64,000 nt of DNA from Microbulbifer okhotskensis (lineage in GTDB: Bacteria > Pseudomonadota > Gammaproteobacteria > Pseudomonadales > Cellvibrionaceae), in assembly GCF_023895975.1 (NCBI RefSeq), contig NZ_JALBWM010000001.1:49034-113033 (forward strand), in the 5' to 3' direction. This document shows, piece after piece, positions 52,299 to 61,252 of this stretch (positions are counted from its first letter, which is position 1; every line of letters starts with the position of its first letter). The notes beneath the pieces were generated by a model, which saw only the letters and a list, made by a program, of their open reading frames with translations, made no database searches and had not been told where the DNA came from. The position numbers and the translations under genes were made by a program.

Positions 52299-52544
52299 TG
52301 TATTTCCTCAGGAAGACTAATAAAGGCCCATGGACATTCTTGTTGAAGAGCTAACGATGTCCAATAATTTGAAGAAAAATATTTCCGAACCCATGCAGGG
52401 ATAAGGTTAGCTTTATCGTCGCCTAATAGATTTTTTGTAAAGAGATGTGATGACCTTGTAAAACTTTTATTGTTTCGTGAAGTATTGTTGGAAAACCTGC
52501 GCCATCCGGAATATCTGTATCTGGGCGTTATCTACCCAATTGGG

Positions 52545-53143
52545 TGAGTGCGCACACTTACAGCTGTCGGAAAAGGTGCTGTAACGCCGGCTGACAGGCA
52601 GTACTGCCTTGCGGTACAGCAAGGTGATTTGGGCAGTATCCCCGTCTCTCACCCCATGTCGGATGGCTTTTGGTTAACTACAACTGAACGGTGTAACTGG
52701 GCAACGAATTCAGGGTCGAGCTGCTCAGCCAATTGTTTGAGTAATTCTCGTTGGTGGTTAGTGGGTTCACAGCTGTTGAGCCGTTCCTGGAGTCGCGCTA
52801 CCGTATCGGTGAGTCGCTCAATTTCTACGGGTTTTACTAGATAATCCAGGGCTCCCGGCCTAAAAGCTGCCACGGCATAGTTGTCGTAGGTGGTGACAAA
52901 AACCAAAAGTGCCCGTCGCCTAATCATTTGGGCTGCTTCGACACTGGATCTACCCGGCATATGTGCATCCAGAAAACAGGTGTCGGGCTGTTTTGCTTCG
53001 AATAACTCTACAGCCTCACGGCCATTCAGAGCTTATGCAACAATGGTTCGTACTGGCCATACCTCATTGGGTTTGCGAATCAGGGACTGGCGCAGCCGCG
53101 GTTCATCTTCGGCTACCAAGGCTGTTGCGGTCGTGGCACTCAT
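52545..53143 (-). pseudogene. LytTR-type response regulator, decayed
   Basis: From ATG 53143, which overlaps the kinase stop as ATGA, the frame reads an AlgR/LytR receiver (ALVAEDEPRLRQSL). An in-frame TAA interrupts it at 53036; it resumes (LNGREAVELFEAKQPD, CFLDAHMPGR, FVTTYDNYAVAAF, ALDYLVKPVEIERL). After a linker the frame stops at 52649, and the only trace of the DNA-binding LytTR domain is LLYRKAVLPVSRRYS in another frame. Most of that domain is deleted, so the regulator cannot work. Confidence 0.82.
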
Positions 53144-53931
53144 GACTGCTCCTTAGTGGGGAATACAATTTCGGTGCGCAATCCCATTGGCTGTTGGCTG
53201 ACCCGGCGCAAGCCGTGACTATCTCCATAAGTGAGGCGCAGCCGCTCGCGCAAGGTTGCCAGTCTTGTGCCAAGTCTGCTGGAGTTACCTTGGACACCGG
53301 TATCGCTGACCGGAGCAGTGCAGACGCTGCCCTCCAACTTGACATCCGCCCCCCTGTCTCACAGGGGTCGCTCTACCCCAGTGACTGTAAAGCGATGGGC
53401 AGGCAGGGCTGTTTACGTACCTCAGCGTTTGCGCTGATGGAAAACGCCAGGTGATCCGGCATATGCATTTGTATCAAGTTCAAGTAAGCCTGCGCCAGGG
53501 TGAGTTCTTGCCCTACCGTATTCTCTTCAGAACCAAGTTTCGGCACCGCAGCGCGTAGGTAAGCGATCAGGTTGTCCAGAAAAATCGGTGCCTGAGGGTC
53601 GGCGGATTCCACCAACTCGCGCACATTGGCAAGGAAATTAAACAGGAAGTGTGGCATTACCTGGGATCGAAGAAGGCGCAGACGTGCGTTTAGGGCCTGG
53701 TGCTCCAGGGCTCCGCGTTGCCGTTCAAAAAGTTGCGCCTGCTCGCGTACGCCGCAAAAGTGCGGATATAGCTGCGGTGTTGGTACGCAGTAGGAGTTCT
53801 GGATAGGTGCGCTACCAGGTGAAGCTGAGTGGCAAGGTCCAAACTAGAATGGCCAACAGGACGGTAAGCGACTGCTGCCCGTTTAGCAGCAGTCGTATTT
53901 GAGCTGGATGGGTTGTCGACGAGTCGTTCAT
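53140..53931 (-). pseudogene. LytS/YehU-type sensor histidine kinase, decayed
   Basis: Pieces in several frames form one kinase. ATG 53931 begins MNDSSTTHPAQIRLLL, then a membrane segment that is soon broken by a TAG. The H-box piece QVMPHFLFNFLANV with YLRAAVPKLG and LTLAQAYLNLIQM lies at 53373-53760. After a frame break, the ATPase end reads TAPVSDTGVQGNSS and GTRLATLRERLRL to TGA 53140. The N-box/G1 region is missing or garbled. The kinase and regulator genes overlap as in intact operons, so both decayed together. Confidence 0.82.
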
Positions 53932-53990
53932 GGCGGCCGCCCAGATGAAAATTTGGTTGCGGCCATTCTTACACAGGTTTTAGCGGCTCG

Positions 53991-54947
53991 TTATAGAGCC
54001 GCCTTACCTTGAAGGTGGAGCTTTCTCCGTTGTGCCAGTGCATCGGCCGAATAGAGAGCCAGTCCCAGCCACACAAAGATAAAGGTGGTGAGCTTTTCCT
54101 CACTAAAGGTTTCACCGAAAACCTGGGTGGCCACCACCAGCATGAGCGTTGGGCCGATGTACTGCAGAAACCCCAATGTGGAGAGGTTGAGCCGGCGGGC
54201 AGCGATGGTGAACAGTAACAGGGGCACCAAGCTTATCGGACCGGCTAAAAGTAGCAGGCCGTTAAACTCCAGGCTGTTGTTCAGCAGATTGCTGGTGGGG
54301 CTCTGGCTCCAAAACAGGTAGAGCAGGGCCACAGGCAACATAAATAGTGTTTCTACAGCGAGGCCGGTCAGGCTTTCCACCGGGGCCTGTTTGCGTGCCA
54401 AGCCATAGAGGGCAAAGGAGCTGGCGACGAATAGGGCAATGATGGGCACACGGCCAAACTGCCACAACTCGTAGGCAATACCGGTGGAGGCCAGCACTAC
54501 GGCTAGCCATTGCAGGCGCCGCAGCTTCTCTCCCAGAAACAGCACGCCTAGAACAACATTGAATAGCGGATTGATGTAGTAGCCAAGACTGCCATCCAGC
54601 AGGTGCCCGTTATTGATCGCCCAGATAAAGACCAGCCAGTTGCCGCCGATAAGAACCGTGGTCAGGGCCAGCATGCGCATTTTTTTGCCATCGCGCAGTG
54701 TCGCAGCAAAGTCCGGCAACTTGCCTACCAGCAACAAAATTCCAAGGGCCAATATCAGTGACCAGATACTGCGGTGGGCGAGGATTTCCGCTGCGGGGAT
54801 ATCCTGCAGTTGATTGAAATACAGTGGCGCCAGCCCCCAGATGAGGAAGGCGGCAATACCGGCGAGAAGGCCGGTTGAGGCGGAATCGTTACTGCGCAAG
54901 GGAACACCTGCTGTGGGAAACTGGGGCCTTGGCCCAGTGGTGGGCAC
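53991..54947 (-). CDS. rarD: RarD-type EamA family transporter
   Basis: A 318-residue inner-membrane protein with ten predicted helices (for example AGIAAFLIWGLAPLYF, LTTVLIGGNWLVFIWAIN, GSLGYYINPLFNVVLGVLF). The order and the HRSIWS and LGYYINPL motifs match RarD of the drug/metabolite transporter superfamily. The substrate is not known. The N-terminal 22 residues are polar and the GTG start at 54947 is unsure; a start nearer residue 23 is possible. Confidence 0.88.
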   Translation of the reverse strand: MPTTGPRPQFPTAGVPLRSNDSASTGLLAGIAAFLIWGLAPLYFNQLQDIPAAEILAHRSIWSLILALGILLLVGKLPDFAATLRDGKKMRMLALTTVLIGGNWLVFIWAINNGHLLDGSLGYYINPLFNVVLGVLFLGEKLRRLQWLAVVLASTGIAYELWQFGRVPIIALFVASSFALYGLARKQAPVESLTGLAVETLFMLPVALLYLFWSQSPTSNLLNNSLEFNGLLLLAGPISLVPLLLFTIAARRLNLSTLGFLQYIGPTLMLVVATQVFGETFSEEKLTTFIFVWLGLALYSADALAQRRKLHLQGKAAL

Positions 54948-55074
54948 GCGGATGTGAGCACCTGAGTCTGAACCAACAGAGTAGGAGCGTCATTGTAGAA
55001 GTGGCCGCCAGCTGGGATCAATCTTTTTTATCGAGTTGAAGCTTCCGACTGACGCGCCGTGGGGGAGACAGAAT

Positions 55075-55096
55075 GCGGGTACGGATTTGTACCCGC
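55075..55096 (-). terminator. Hairpin downstream of serA
   Basis: A perfect 8-bp stem (GCGGGTAC with GTACCCGC) and six-base loop, sixteen bases past the serA stop. On the serA strand CCCCTTTTT comes before the stem rather than after it, so intrinsic termination is uncertain. Confidence 0.45.
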
Positions 55097-55112
55097 AAAA
55101 AGGGGGGGGAAG

Positions 55113-56360
55113 TTAAAACAGTACGCGGCAGCGCAGGGTTCCGGGAATATTCTTAAGCTTTTCCAGTGCCAGGTCGGAGTACTCGGCGTCCACATCGATA
55201 ACCACATAGCCGACGGACTCATTGGTCTGCAGGAACTGGGCCATGATATTGATGGCATTCTCGGAAAATACCTGGTTTATGGCACTCAGTACGCCGGGTA
55301 CGTTCTTGTGAATATGTAGTAGGCGATGCGTCTCCAGGTGACCTGGAAGTGCTACTTCAGGGAAGTTGACCGAACTGGTGGTGGTGCCATTGTCGGAATA
55401 GTGCGCCAGCTTTTCTGAAACTTCTGTACCGATATTTTCCTGGGCCTCCATGGTGGACCCGCCTACATGGGGCGTGAGCAGGGCATTGTCGATACCGCGC
55501 AGCGGGCTAACAAACTCATCGGTGTTACCACGGGGCTCTAGCGGGAATACATCGATCGCCGCCCCGGCCAGATGATCGCTCTTTAGCGCTTCAGCCAGCG
55601 CTTCAATATCTACCACGGTACCGCGAGAGGCATTTAGCAGAATACCGCCGGGTTTCATCTGGGAAATTTGCTCGGCGCCCATCATCATCTTAGTGGAAGG
55701 CAGTTCCGGCACATGCAGTGAGACCACATCGGATTCCGAGAGCAACTGCTGCAGGGAATTCACTTGGGTGGCATTGCCCAGTGGCAACTTGGTGACCACA
55801 TCGTAGAACCTAACCCTCATGCCGATCGCTTCGGCCATAACCGATACTTGAGAGCCGATGGCGCCGTAGCCGATGATACCCAAGGTCTTGCCTCGGGCCT
55901 CGTAGGAGCCTGCGGCCGTTTTTTGCCAGCCGCCGCGATGGCACACCGCATTTTTTTCCGGGATACCGCGCAGCATAAAAATAGTCTCGGCAATAATAAG
56001 CTCGGCTACGCTGCGGGTGTTGGAATAAGGTGCGTTAAATACGGCAATGCCCAGTTCTGTCGCCGCCTGTAAATCCACTTGATTAGTGCCGATACAGAAA
56101 CAGCCAACAGCAATCAGCTTGGAGGCATTTTCCAGCACTTTACGGGTTAACTGGGTACGAGAGCGAATACCGATAAAATGCGCATTGGCAATTTTTTCGA
56201 TCAATTGATCTTCGGGCAGGGAGGTCTTGAGGTACTCCACATTGGTGTAACCGCGGGAGGCTAGCAGGTCGACGGCGGACTGGTGTACGCCTTCCAGCAG
56301 TAGAATGCGGATCTTGTCTTTTTGCAGGGACTTTTTTTGATCGGAACTGTGCGCAGCCAT
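55113..56360 (-). CDS. serA: D-3-phosphoglycerate dehydrogenase
   Basis: A 415-residue enzyme for the first step of serine synthesis (3-phosphoglycerate to phosphohydroxypyruvate). Landmarks: IGIRSRTQLTRKVLE, IGTNQVDLQAATE, the NAD-binding GKTLGIIGYGAIGSQVSVMA, LLNASRGTVVDIEAL, the catalytic pair GAAIDVFPLEP and LLTPHVGGSTMEAQ, and a C-terminal ACT domain (~340-415) for serine feedback. It is the shorter E. coli-like type. The upstream gene (FAH family) is divergent, so promoters share 56361-56510. Confidence 0.96.
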   Translation of the reverse strand: MAAHSSDQKKSLQKDKIRILLLEGVHQSAVDLLASRGYTNVEYLKTSLPEDQLIEKIANAHFIGIRSRTQLTRKVLENASKLIAVGCFCIGTNQVDLQAATELGIAVFNAPYSNTRSVAELIIAETIFMLRGIPEKNAVCHRGGWQKTAAGSYEARGKTLGIIGYGAIGSQVSVMAEAIGMRVRFYDVVTKLPLGNATQVNSLQQLLSESDVVSLHVPELPSTKMMMGAEQISQMKPGGILLNASRGTVVDIEALAEALKSDHLAGAAIDVFPLEPRGNTDEFVSPLRGIDNALLTPHVGGSTMEAQENIGTEVSEKLAHYSDNGTTTSSVNFPEVALPGHLETHRLLHIHKNVPGVLSAINQVFSENAINIMAQFLQTNESVGYVVIDVDAEYSDLALEKLKNIPGTLRCRVLF

Positions 56361-56510
56361 AAACTATCTCTTCACTGAGTGCGAATAACAGATGCAAAGT
56401 GCTTGGATCACTTCTCTGGAGGTGCCGGGAGTTTGGCGAAGGCGCGATCATAGCACATGCTGCCTTCAAGGCTTTATTCGAAATTTCTATCCTAACTATC
56501 GTGTTTATCT

Positions 56511-57173
56511 ATGTACCAACATCAATATACTTGTGGCAATGAGGTTCCTTTCAACTTGGGCAAAATAGTCTGTGTCGGGCGAAATTATGCCGATCATGCG
56601 GCAGAGCTCAATAACCCGATTCCAGAAGAACCATTGTTATTTATCAAACCAGCCACTGCTGCGGTTTCAATGGCTGAGACCATTCATCTTCCCGTGGGGC
56701 GCGGTAGCTGTCACTTTGAAGGGGAGTTAGCGTTGTTGATAGGGCACCGGTTGAGCGGTGCCAATGCCGCAGAGGTGCCCGCAGCGATTGTCGGGCTGGG
56801 GCTCTCCCTGGATCTGACTCTGCGCGACCTGCAAACAAAGCTGAAAAAATCAGGGCACCCCTGGGAGAAGGCTAAAGGCTTCGATAAATCCTGCCCCCTG
56901 TCTCCCTTTGTAAAACTGGATTGGCTGCCGGATTGGGACAATCTCAGTTACTCGTTATCGCTGAACGATGTTTTGCGCCAGCGCGGAAAAACCGAACATA
57001 TGCTCACACCGATTCTCGACCTGGTGGCTTATATCAGCAGCTATTTTACGTTGGAACCCGGTGACGTGGTAATAACCGGCACTCCTGCAGGGGTGGGGGA
57101 GTTGCATCACGGGGATAAAATTGCCCTGCAGTTGCAGGGCGACTGGCTGCAGGTGGAAACCCACGTAGCTTAA
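56511..57173 (+). CDS. Fumarylacetoacetate hydrolase (FAH) family protein
   Basis: A 220-residue protein with the FAHD1-like fold: KIVCVGRNYADHAAE, the metal ligands in HFEGELALLIG, KAKGFDKSCPLSPF and GDVVITGTPAGVGELHHGD. Relatives hydrolyse or decarboxylate acylpyruvates, such as oxaloacetate decarboxylase FAHD1. There is no strong ribosome site. It is divergent from serA. Confidence 0.9.
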   Translation: MYQHQYTCGNEVPFNLGKIVCVGRNYADHAAELNNPIPEEPLLFIKPATAAVSMAETIHLPVGRGSCHFEGELALLIGHRLSGANAAEVPAAIVGLGLSLDLTLRDLQTKLKKSGHPWEKAKGFDKSCPLSPFVKLDWLPDWDNLSYSLSLNDVLRQRGKTEHMLTPILDLVAYISSYFTLEPGDVVITGTPAGVGELHHGDKIALQLQGDWLQVETHVA

Positions 57174-57332
57174 ATCTGATGTGGCATCGGTCAAGTAACT
57201 TTAACTGGCGCCCCGTGTTTTGCGGGCGTTTTCTGTATCGGCCCGATTATGTCAACGGGCTAACCTTTGATTTGTGATCACATTTTCGATATAACCGGGA
57301 AAACTATATTCCCAAACCAAACGAGGTGTGCC

Positions 57333-58841
57333 ATGTCAGCGCAAAATAATATCCCCCAAAACCTGCAGGAATGGCAGGCTCTGGCGGCCTCACTGAAGAT
57401 TGAGGGCCGCGCCTTTATTAACGGCAGCTATGTCGATGCCCTTTCCGGTGAAACCCGCGCCACCCACAACCCCGCTAATGGCGAGCAGCTAGCACAAATT
57501 GCCAGTTGTGGTCCCAAGGATGCAGATTTAGCCGTGCAAGTAGCCCGGGAAACATTTGAGGCCGGTGTTTGGTCAAAAATGCCGCCCATGCAACGCAAGA
57601 AAATCATGGTGCGCTTTGCTGAGCTGATTGAAGAAAACCAGGTGGAAATAGCTCTACTGGAAAGCCTGGACGCGGGTAAACCCATTGGTGATACCATGGC
57701 GGTGGATGTGCCCGGCGCGGCCACCACTATCCGCTGGAGCGGTGAAGCGATCGACAAAATCTATGATGAAGTGGCACCCACAGGCCCCGGTGAGTTGGGG
57801 TTGGTCACACGGATGCCCTTGGGGGTGGTGGCGGCTATTGTTCCCTGGAATTTCCCTTTGTCCACCACCGCCTGGAAGTTGGGGCCGGCACTGGCTACCG
57901 GTAACAGCATTATTCTCAAACCCGCTTCTAACACGCCATTGACCGCGATTAAATTGGCTGGCCTGGCCAAACAAGCGGGACTTCCTGATGGGGTATTGAA
58001 TGTTCTGCCGGGGCCGGGTAGCAGTTTGGGCAAGGCTCTGGGCCTGCATATGGATATCGACTGCCTGACGTTTACTGGTTCTACCGAAGTGGGCAAGACC
58101 CTGACCGAATACTCAGGTCAGTCCAACCTGAAGCGTACCTTCCTGGAGTTGGGTGGTAAAAGCCCCAATATCGTATTTGCCGATGCCGACCTGGATAAGG
58201 CTGCCGAAGCTGCGGCTCTAGCGATTTTCTACAACCAAGGAGAGACTTGTACTGCGGGGTCGCGCTTGTTGGTAGAAAAATCCATTGCCGGCGATTTTAT
58301 CCAAAAAGTCAGAAAAGCTGCGACGCGTTTCAAGCCCGGTCATCCCCAGGACCCGAATACCGCAATGGGCGCCCTGATCGATCGCAGTCAGTTTGACACT
58401 GTGGAGTTCTATGTTGCCAAAGGTCTGGAACAGGGCGCGCAATTGGTGTGTGGTGGTAGCCCGGTGGAGGAAGTCGCAGGTGGCTATTACTACGAGCCGA
58501 CGGTATTTCGGAATGTGACCAGCGATATGACCATCGCGCGTGAAGAAATCTTTGGTCCAGTGCTGTCAGTGATTGAGTTCGACGGCGAAGCGGAAGCGCT
58601 CGCGATCGCCAACGACTCCATTTATGGCCTAGCCGCCGGTATTTGGACCAATAACCTTGGTCGGGCACACCGTATGGCACGCGATATTTATGCCGGCTCA
58701 GTATGGATCAACAACTACTTTGGTGGTGATATCACCGTACCCTTTGGAGGCTTCAAACAGTCGGGCAACGGCCGGGATAAGTCCCTACACGCTCTGGATA
58801 AGTACTGTGAACTGAAGTCCACCTGGATCGACTTGAGCTAA
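57333..58841 (+). CDS. NAD(P)-dependent aldehyde dehydrogenase, PuuC-like
   Basis: A 502-residue enzyme. ACGAGGTG precedes ATG 57333, which I prefer to an upstream in-frame ATG. Landmarks: VPWNFPLSTTAWKLGPALA, FTGSTEVGKTL, FLELGGKSPNIVFAD (general-base Glu), NQGETCTAGSR with catalytic Cys306, and EEIFGPVLSVIEF. The sequence resembles gamma-glutamyl-gamma-aminobutyraldehyde dehydrogenase (PuuC) in the putrescine pathway, but no other puu gene is near, so the substrate is not proved. Confidence 0.93.
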   Translation: MSAQNNIPQNLQEWQALAASLKIEGRAFINGSYVDALSGETRATHNPANGEQLAQIASCGPKDADLAVQVARETFEAGVWSKMPPMQRKKIMVRFAELIEENQVEIALLESLDAGKPIGDTMAVDVPGAATTIRWSGEAIDKIYDEVAPTGPGELGLVTRMPLGVVAAIVPWNFPLSTTAWKLGPALATGNSIILKPASNTPLTAIKLAGLAKQAGLPDGVLNVLPGPGSSLGKALGLHMDIDCLTFTGSTEVGKTLTEYSGQSNLKRTFLELGGKSPNIVFADADLDKAAEAAALAIFYNQGETCTAGSRLLVEKSIAGDFIQKVRKAATRFKPGHPQDPNTAMGALIDRSQFDTVEFYVAKGLEQGAQLVCGGSPVEEVAGGYYYEPTVFRNVTSDMTIAREEIFGPVLSVIEFDGEAEALAIANDSIYGLAAGIWTNNLGRAHRMARDIYAGSVWINNYFGGDITVPFGGFKQSGNGRDKSLHALDKYCELKSTWIDLS

Positions 58842-58853
58842 ACCTGACACCGC

Positions 58854-58880
58854 AGGGGCTGCTTTCCCGGCCCCTCGCCT
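58854..58880 (+). terminator. Rho-independent terminator after the aldehyde dehydrogenase
   Basis: AGGGGC at 58854 pairs with GCCCCT at 58870, followed by CGCCTTTTTT. It lies about twelve bases after the stop codon. Confidence 0.72.
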
Positions 58881-59082
58881 TTTTTCCCCAGCAAAGAATG
58901 ATTGAGACCACAACGCGAATCTGCTGCTATTTCAGTAGCCAGTCCCCGGCGCCGATGGGATTCCTTGGCGTGAATTATCTAGTCAGCTATACCTAATTTA
59001 TCGCCTCGGGAAAAGTCTGGGGCGTCACCTCCAGAAACGGAGATCCCAGATCACGAAGTTAACGGCGTGTGGGAGTACTGAG

Positions 59083-59481
59083 TTGAGCAAGATTTCCCTG
59101 CTTTTCGTAGTTTTATGTGCCAGTGGGTGGAGCGCTGTTCAGGCGGCTGAGTCCCCATTATGGGGAGAAATCGCGGGATTACTCAGTGCCGAGCAAATTT
59201 ATACGAATAGCGGTCGTACTTATACCTCACAGAACCGTGCAAGAGAGTGGATAAGGCTGTTTGTCAATCGCGGTGATCAGGTACGAAAAGGCCAGATAAT
59301 TGCTGAGCATCGAAATATTAAAGGTAAAGTGGTCCTTGAATATATTGCCAACCGATCTGGGAGAATTTTATTAAACAGCCGGTCCGCAATTGACTCGGTG
59401 GAATCGATCCTGGAAATACTTACTGTTGAGGAAGAGAAGTATTGTGAGTATGAAAACTGTGTACTTACAGGAAATCGATAA
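59083..59481 (+). CDS. Small exported protein with lipoyl-like fold
   Basis: A 132-residue protein starting at TTG 59083 (GGGAG nine bases upstream). It has a signal peptide to AVQAAE (residue ~21). Residues ~55-115 (WIRLFVNRGDQVRKGQIIAE, NIKGKVVLEYIANRSGRILL, SVESILEIL) look like a half biotinyl/lipoyl or hybrid motif without the target lysine. C-terminal Cys pair CEYENC. I do not recognise the family. It may be an adaptor or a carrier-like fold in the periplasm. Confidence 0.62.
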   Translation: MSKISLLFVVLCASGWSAVQAAESPLWGEIAGLLSAEQIYTNSGRTYTSQNRAREWIRLFVNRGDQVRKGQIIAEHRNIKGKVVLEYIANRSGRILLNSRSAIDSVESILEILTVEEEKYCEYENCVLTGNR

Positions 59482-59588
59482 AAGTGCTCACTTCGATGAC
59501 GAAATTACCGTGAAAGTTCTCAGCTAAAAGTTGTCCACAGGTGGGTAGGCAGGTAATCTGAGTACCATCTCAATGGTGCCGATTAATT

Positions 59589-59897
59589 ATGAAGCTAATT
59601 TATTCCCATGAAAATCGATTATTGGTGGAGCTGGCTAAAAGTCGGCTTGAAGTTGCGGGCATAAAAACCCGTTTTAAAAATGAGTTCGCCCAGGGGGGCT
59701 CTGGAGAATTGGCACCAAATCAAGTCTGGCCCGAGTTGTGGTTGGAACGCGACCGCGATTTTGACCGTGCCCGACAAGTTCTCGCCGATGCAGAAGCAGA
59801 ACAAAGCAATTGGCTGTGCTCTAGCTGTGGCGAAGACAATGGTGCTGCGTTTGATTATTGTTGGCAGTGTGGCAAACCGAGACCCTCTACTGATTAA
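59589..59897 (+). CDS. DUF2007 domain protein with zinc ribbon
   Basis: A 102-residue protein. Residues 1-75 are the DUF2007 putative signal-transducing domain (MKLIYSHENRLLVELAKSRL, GIKTRF, GELAPNQVWPELWLERD); residues 77-100 form a zinc ribbon with two CxxC pairs (LCSSCGE and WQCGKP). The combination is common in proteobacteria. No function is proved. It is probably cytosolic. Confidence 0.85.
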   Translation: MKLIYSHENRLLVELAKSRLEVAGIKTRFKNEFAQGGSGELAPNQVWPELWLERDRDFDRARQVLADAEAEQSNWLCSSCGEDNGAAFDYCWQCGKPRPSTD

Positions 59898-60690
59898 TCG
59901 CGTGACTACATGGGGAACCAGTGGACACAAAAATCAATATCAGTATTTTGCGTATGAGAATGATCTAGAAGAAACTTAAGCTATTTTATTTGCCGGTGAA
60001 TAGTCAGGAGGGCTAATAGTTTGGGTAAATCGACCAAAATCGTGGATCAGTACCATTATGCAGATAAGAACTAATATTGATGTAGGCTATTTTAACCGAG
60101 TGGTAATTTTTTATCGCGATGTTTGAGCCTTCATTAGGGCCTTAGTTTGGAAAACTATGTAATATAAATACTGGGCGGCAATATGACATTGAATTTATTT
60201 CTATGGATGTTTCGATATAACATTAGGGTATCAGTTCCGATGCAATTGATCTGACGGATCGTAAACTACTTATTTTTCATCTGGTATTTGGCTCCACAAA
60301 GATGCTTTTACTAGAATGCTCTTGCAAAGTGCTCCCTTCCCCGGTGGTCTGCCAAGCGGGTTGTAAACAAAATTGCATCATTGCTCGCTGAATTGGGAAC
60401 CATGATCTCTCTATTGATAGATCCCATATTATCGTTAGATCAGGCGACGATGTATTAGTGGCAGAGTTTGCAGCGTGGTAGTGGATTATTTCAGGGCCAC
60501 ACAAAAGCGTCAGAGTGCTCCGCCGGTGCCCTCACTGTGGAGATCTTAACGGATTAGAGTCAATCGTGTACCAGTAAGTAGCTTTCAAGCGCTTGGTAAA
60601 GGGCGTGAACGCCTTCTGTAACAGGGTATCGCGCACTAGATTATAAGCGAGACAATCTAAAATAATCCCCTCAAAATAGGCAGGTAACTT
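59898..60690. other. Non-coding or decayed stretch
   Basis: About 790 AT-rich bases have only short, broken frames. Fragments such as CPHCG near 60530 hint at decayed genes, but I could not assemble a family. No RNA gene or mobile element is recognised. Confidence 0.5.
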
Positions 60691-61077
60691 ATGACTATCA
60701 CACCTCACGGAGTTTCTATTGGCCTTGAACAAAAGGGGGACCACTTTTTTCTTACTCTAAAGGCGAGCGGTAAATTGACCCATGAAGACTAAGAGACCAT
60801 GGTGCCAATGTTGACCTCCGCTATTGCGAAAGTAGACCACCCCAAAATTGATGTATTGATGGATGCGCAGGAACTGCAAGGCTGGGAGCCCAGGGCAGCT
60901 TGGGATGACTTCAAATTAGGGCTTGAGCATGGTCGACAGTTTAATAAGATTGCCGTGCTTTCCGATAAGCGCTGGATGAAAGTGGCCGGTAAAGTCGGTA
61001 GCTGGTTTATAGGCGGCGACTACCGAACTTTTGATACAAAATCTACGGCCCTGGCTTGGCTGGCTGAAGAAGATTAG
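60691..61077 (+). pseudogene. SpoIIAA-like/STAS-fold protein with one in-frame ochre codon
   Basis: A single frame of 129 codons from ATG 60691 is broken only by a TAA at 60790-60792. Before it: ITPHGVSIGLEQKGDHFFL, then LKASGKLTHED. After it: ETMVPMLTSAIAKVDHPKID, MDAQELQGWEPRAAWDD, FNKIAVLSDKRWMKVAGKV and ALAWLAEED. The joined protein matches the SpoIIAA-like family in full, and family members have Tyr at the stop position (THEDYE), so one third-base change TAT/TAC to TAA explains it. A re-initiation at ATG 60799 is possible but would lack the first strands. Confidence 0.88.
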
Positions 61078-61131
61078 AATGGATATTCTGATAAGTTGCT
61101 GAATCAATTTTCGGGGTTTTCTCAATCCGGG

Positions 61132-61175
61132 CCAAACTCTCGGCAGGGGAGGTTTTCTCCTGTCGGTAAGTTTGG
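61132..61175 (+). terminator. Long double hairpin upstream of the TerC gene
   Basis: An outer stem (CCAAACT 61132-61138 with AGTTTGG 61169-61175) encloses a second stem (CGGCAGG with CCTGTCG region). It may end transcription of the SpoIIAA-like gene or regulate the TerC gene in cis. It does not match the yybP-ykoY consensus I know. Confidence 0.5.
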
Positions 61176-61252
61176 GATTGAAACTCAATTAAAGGTACCG
61201 ATACTGTTTAGGTACTAAGTCAGGCATAATAAATTATATAAGGATTTTCTGA

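Noticed and set aside
57333..58841. Naming the enzyme puuC
   Set aside because: Similarity is good, but no other putrescine-pathway gene is in the neighbourhood, so I left the symbol blank.
60532..60744. Minus-strand 70-codon frame
   Set aside because: It overlaps the start of the SpoIIAA-like gene, has no ribosome site and no recognisable family.
61078..61252. yybP-ykoY manganese riboswitch upstream of TerC
   Set aside because: The conserved loop sequences I know for that class are not visible; only a nested hairpin is seen.
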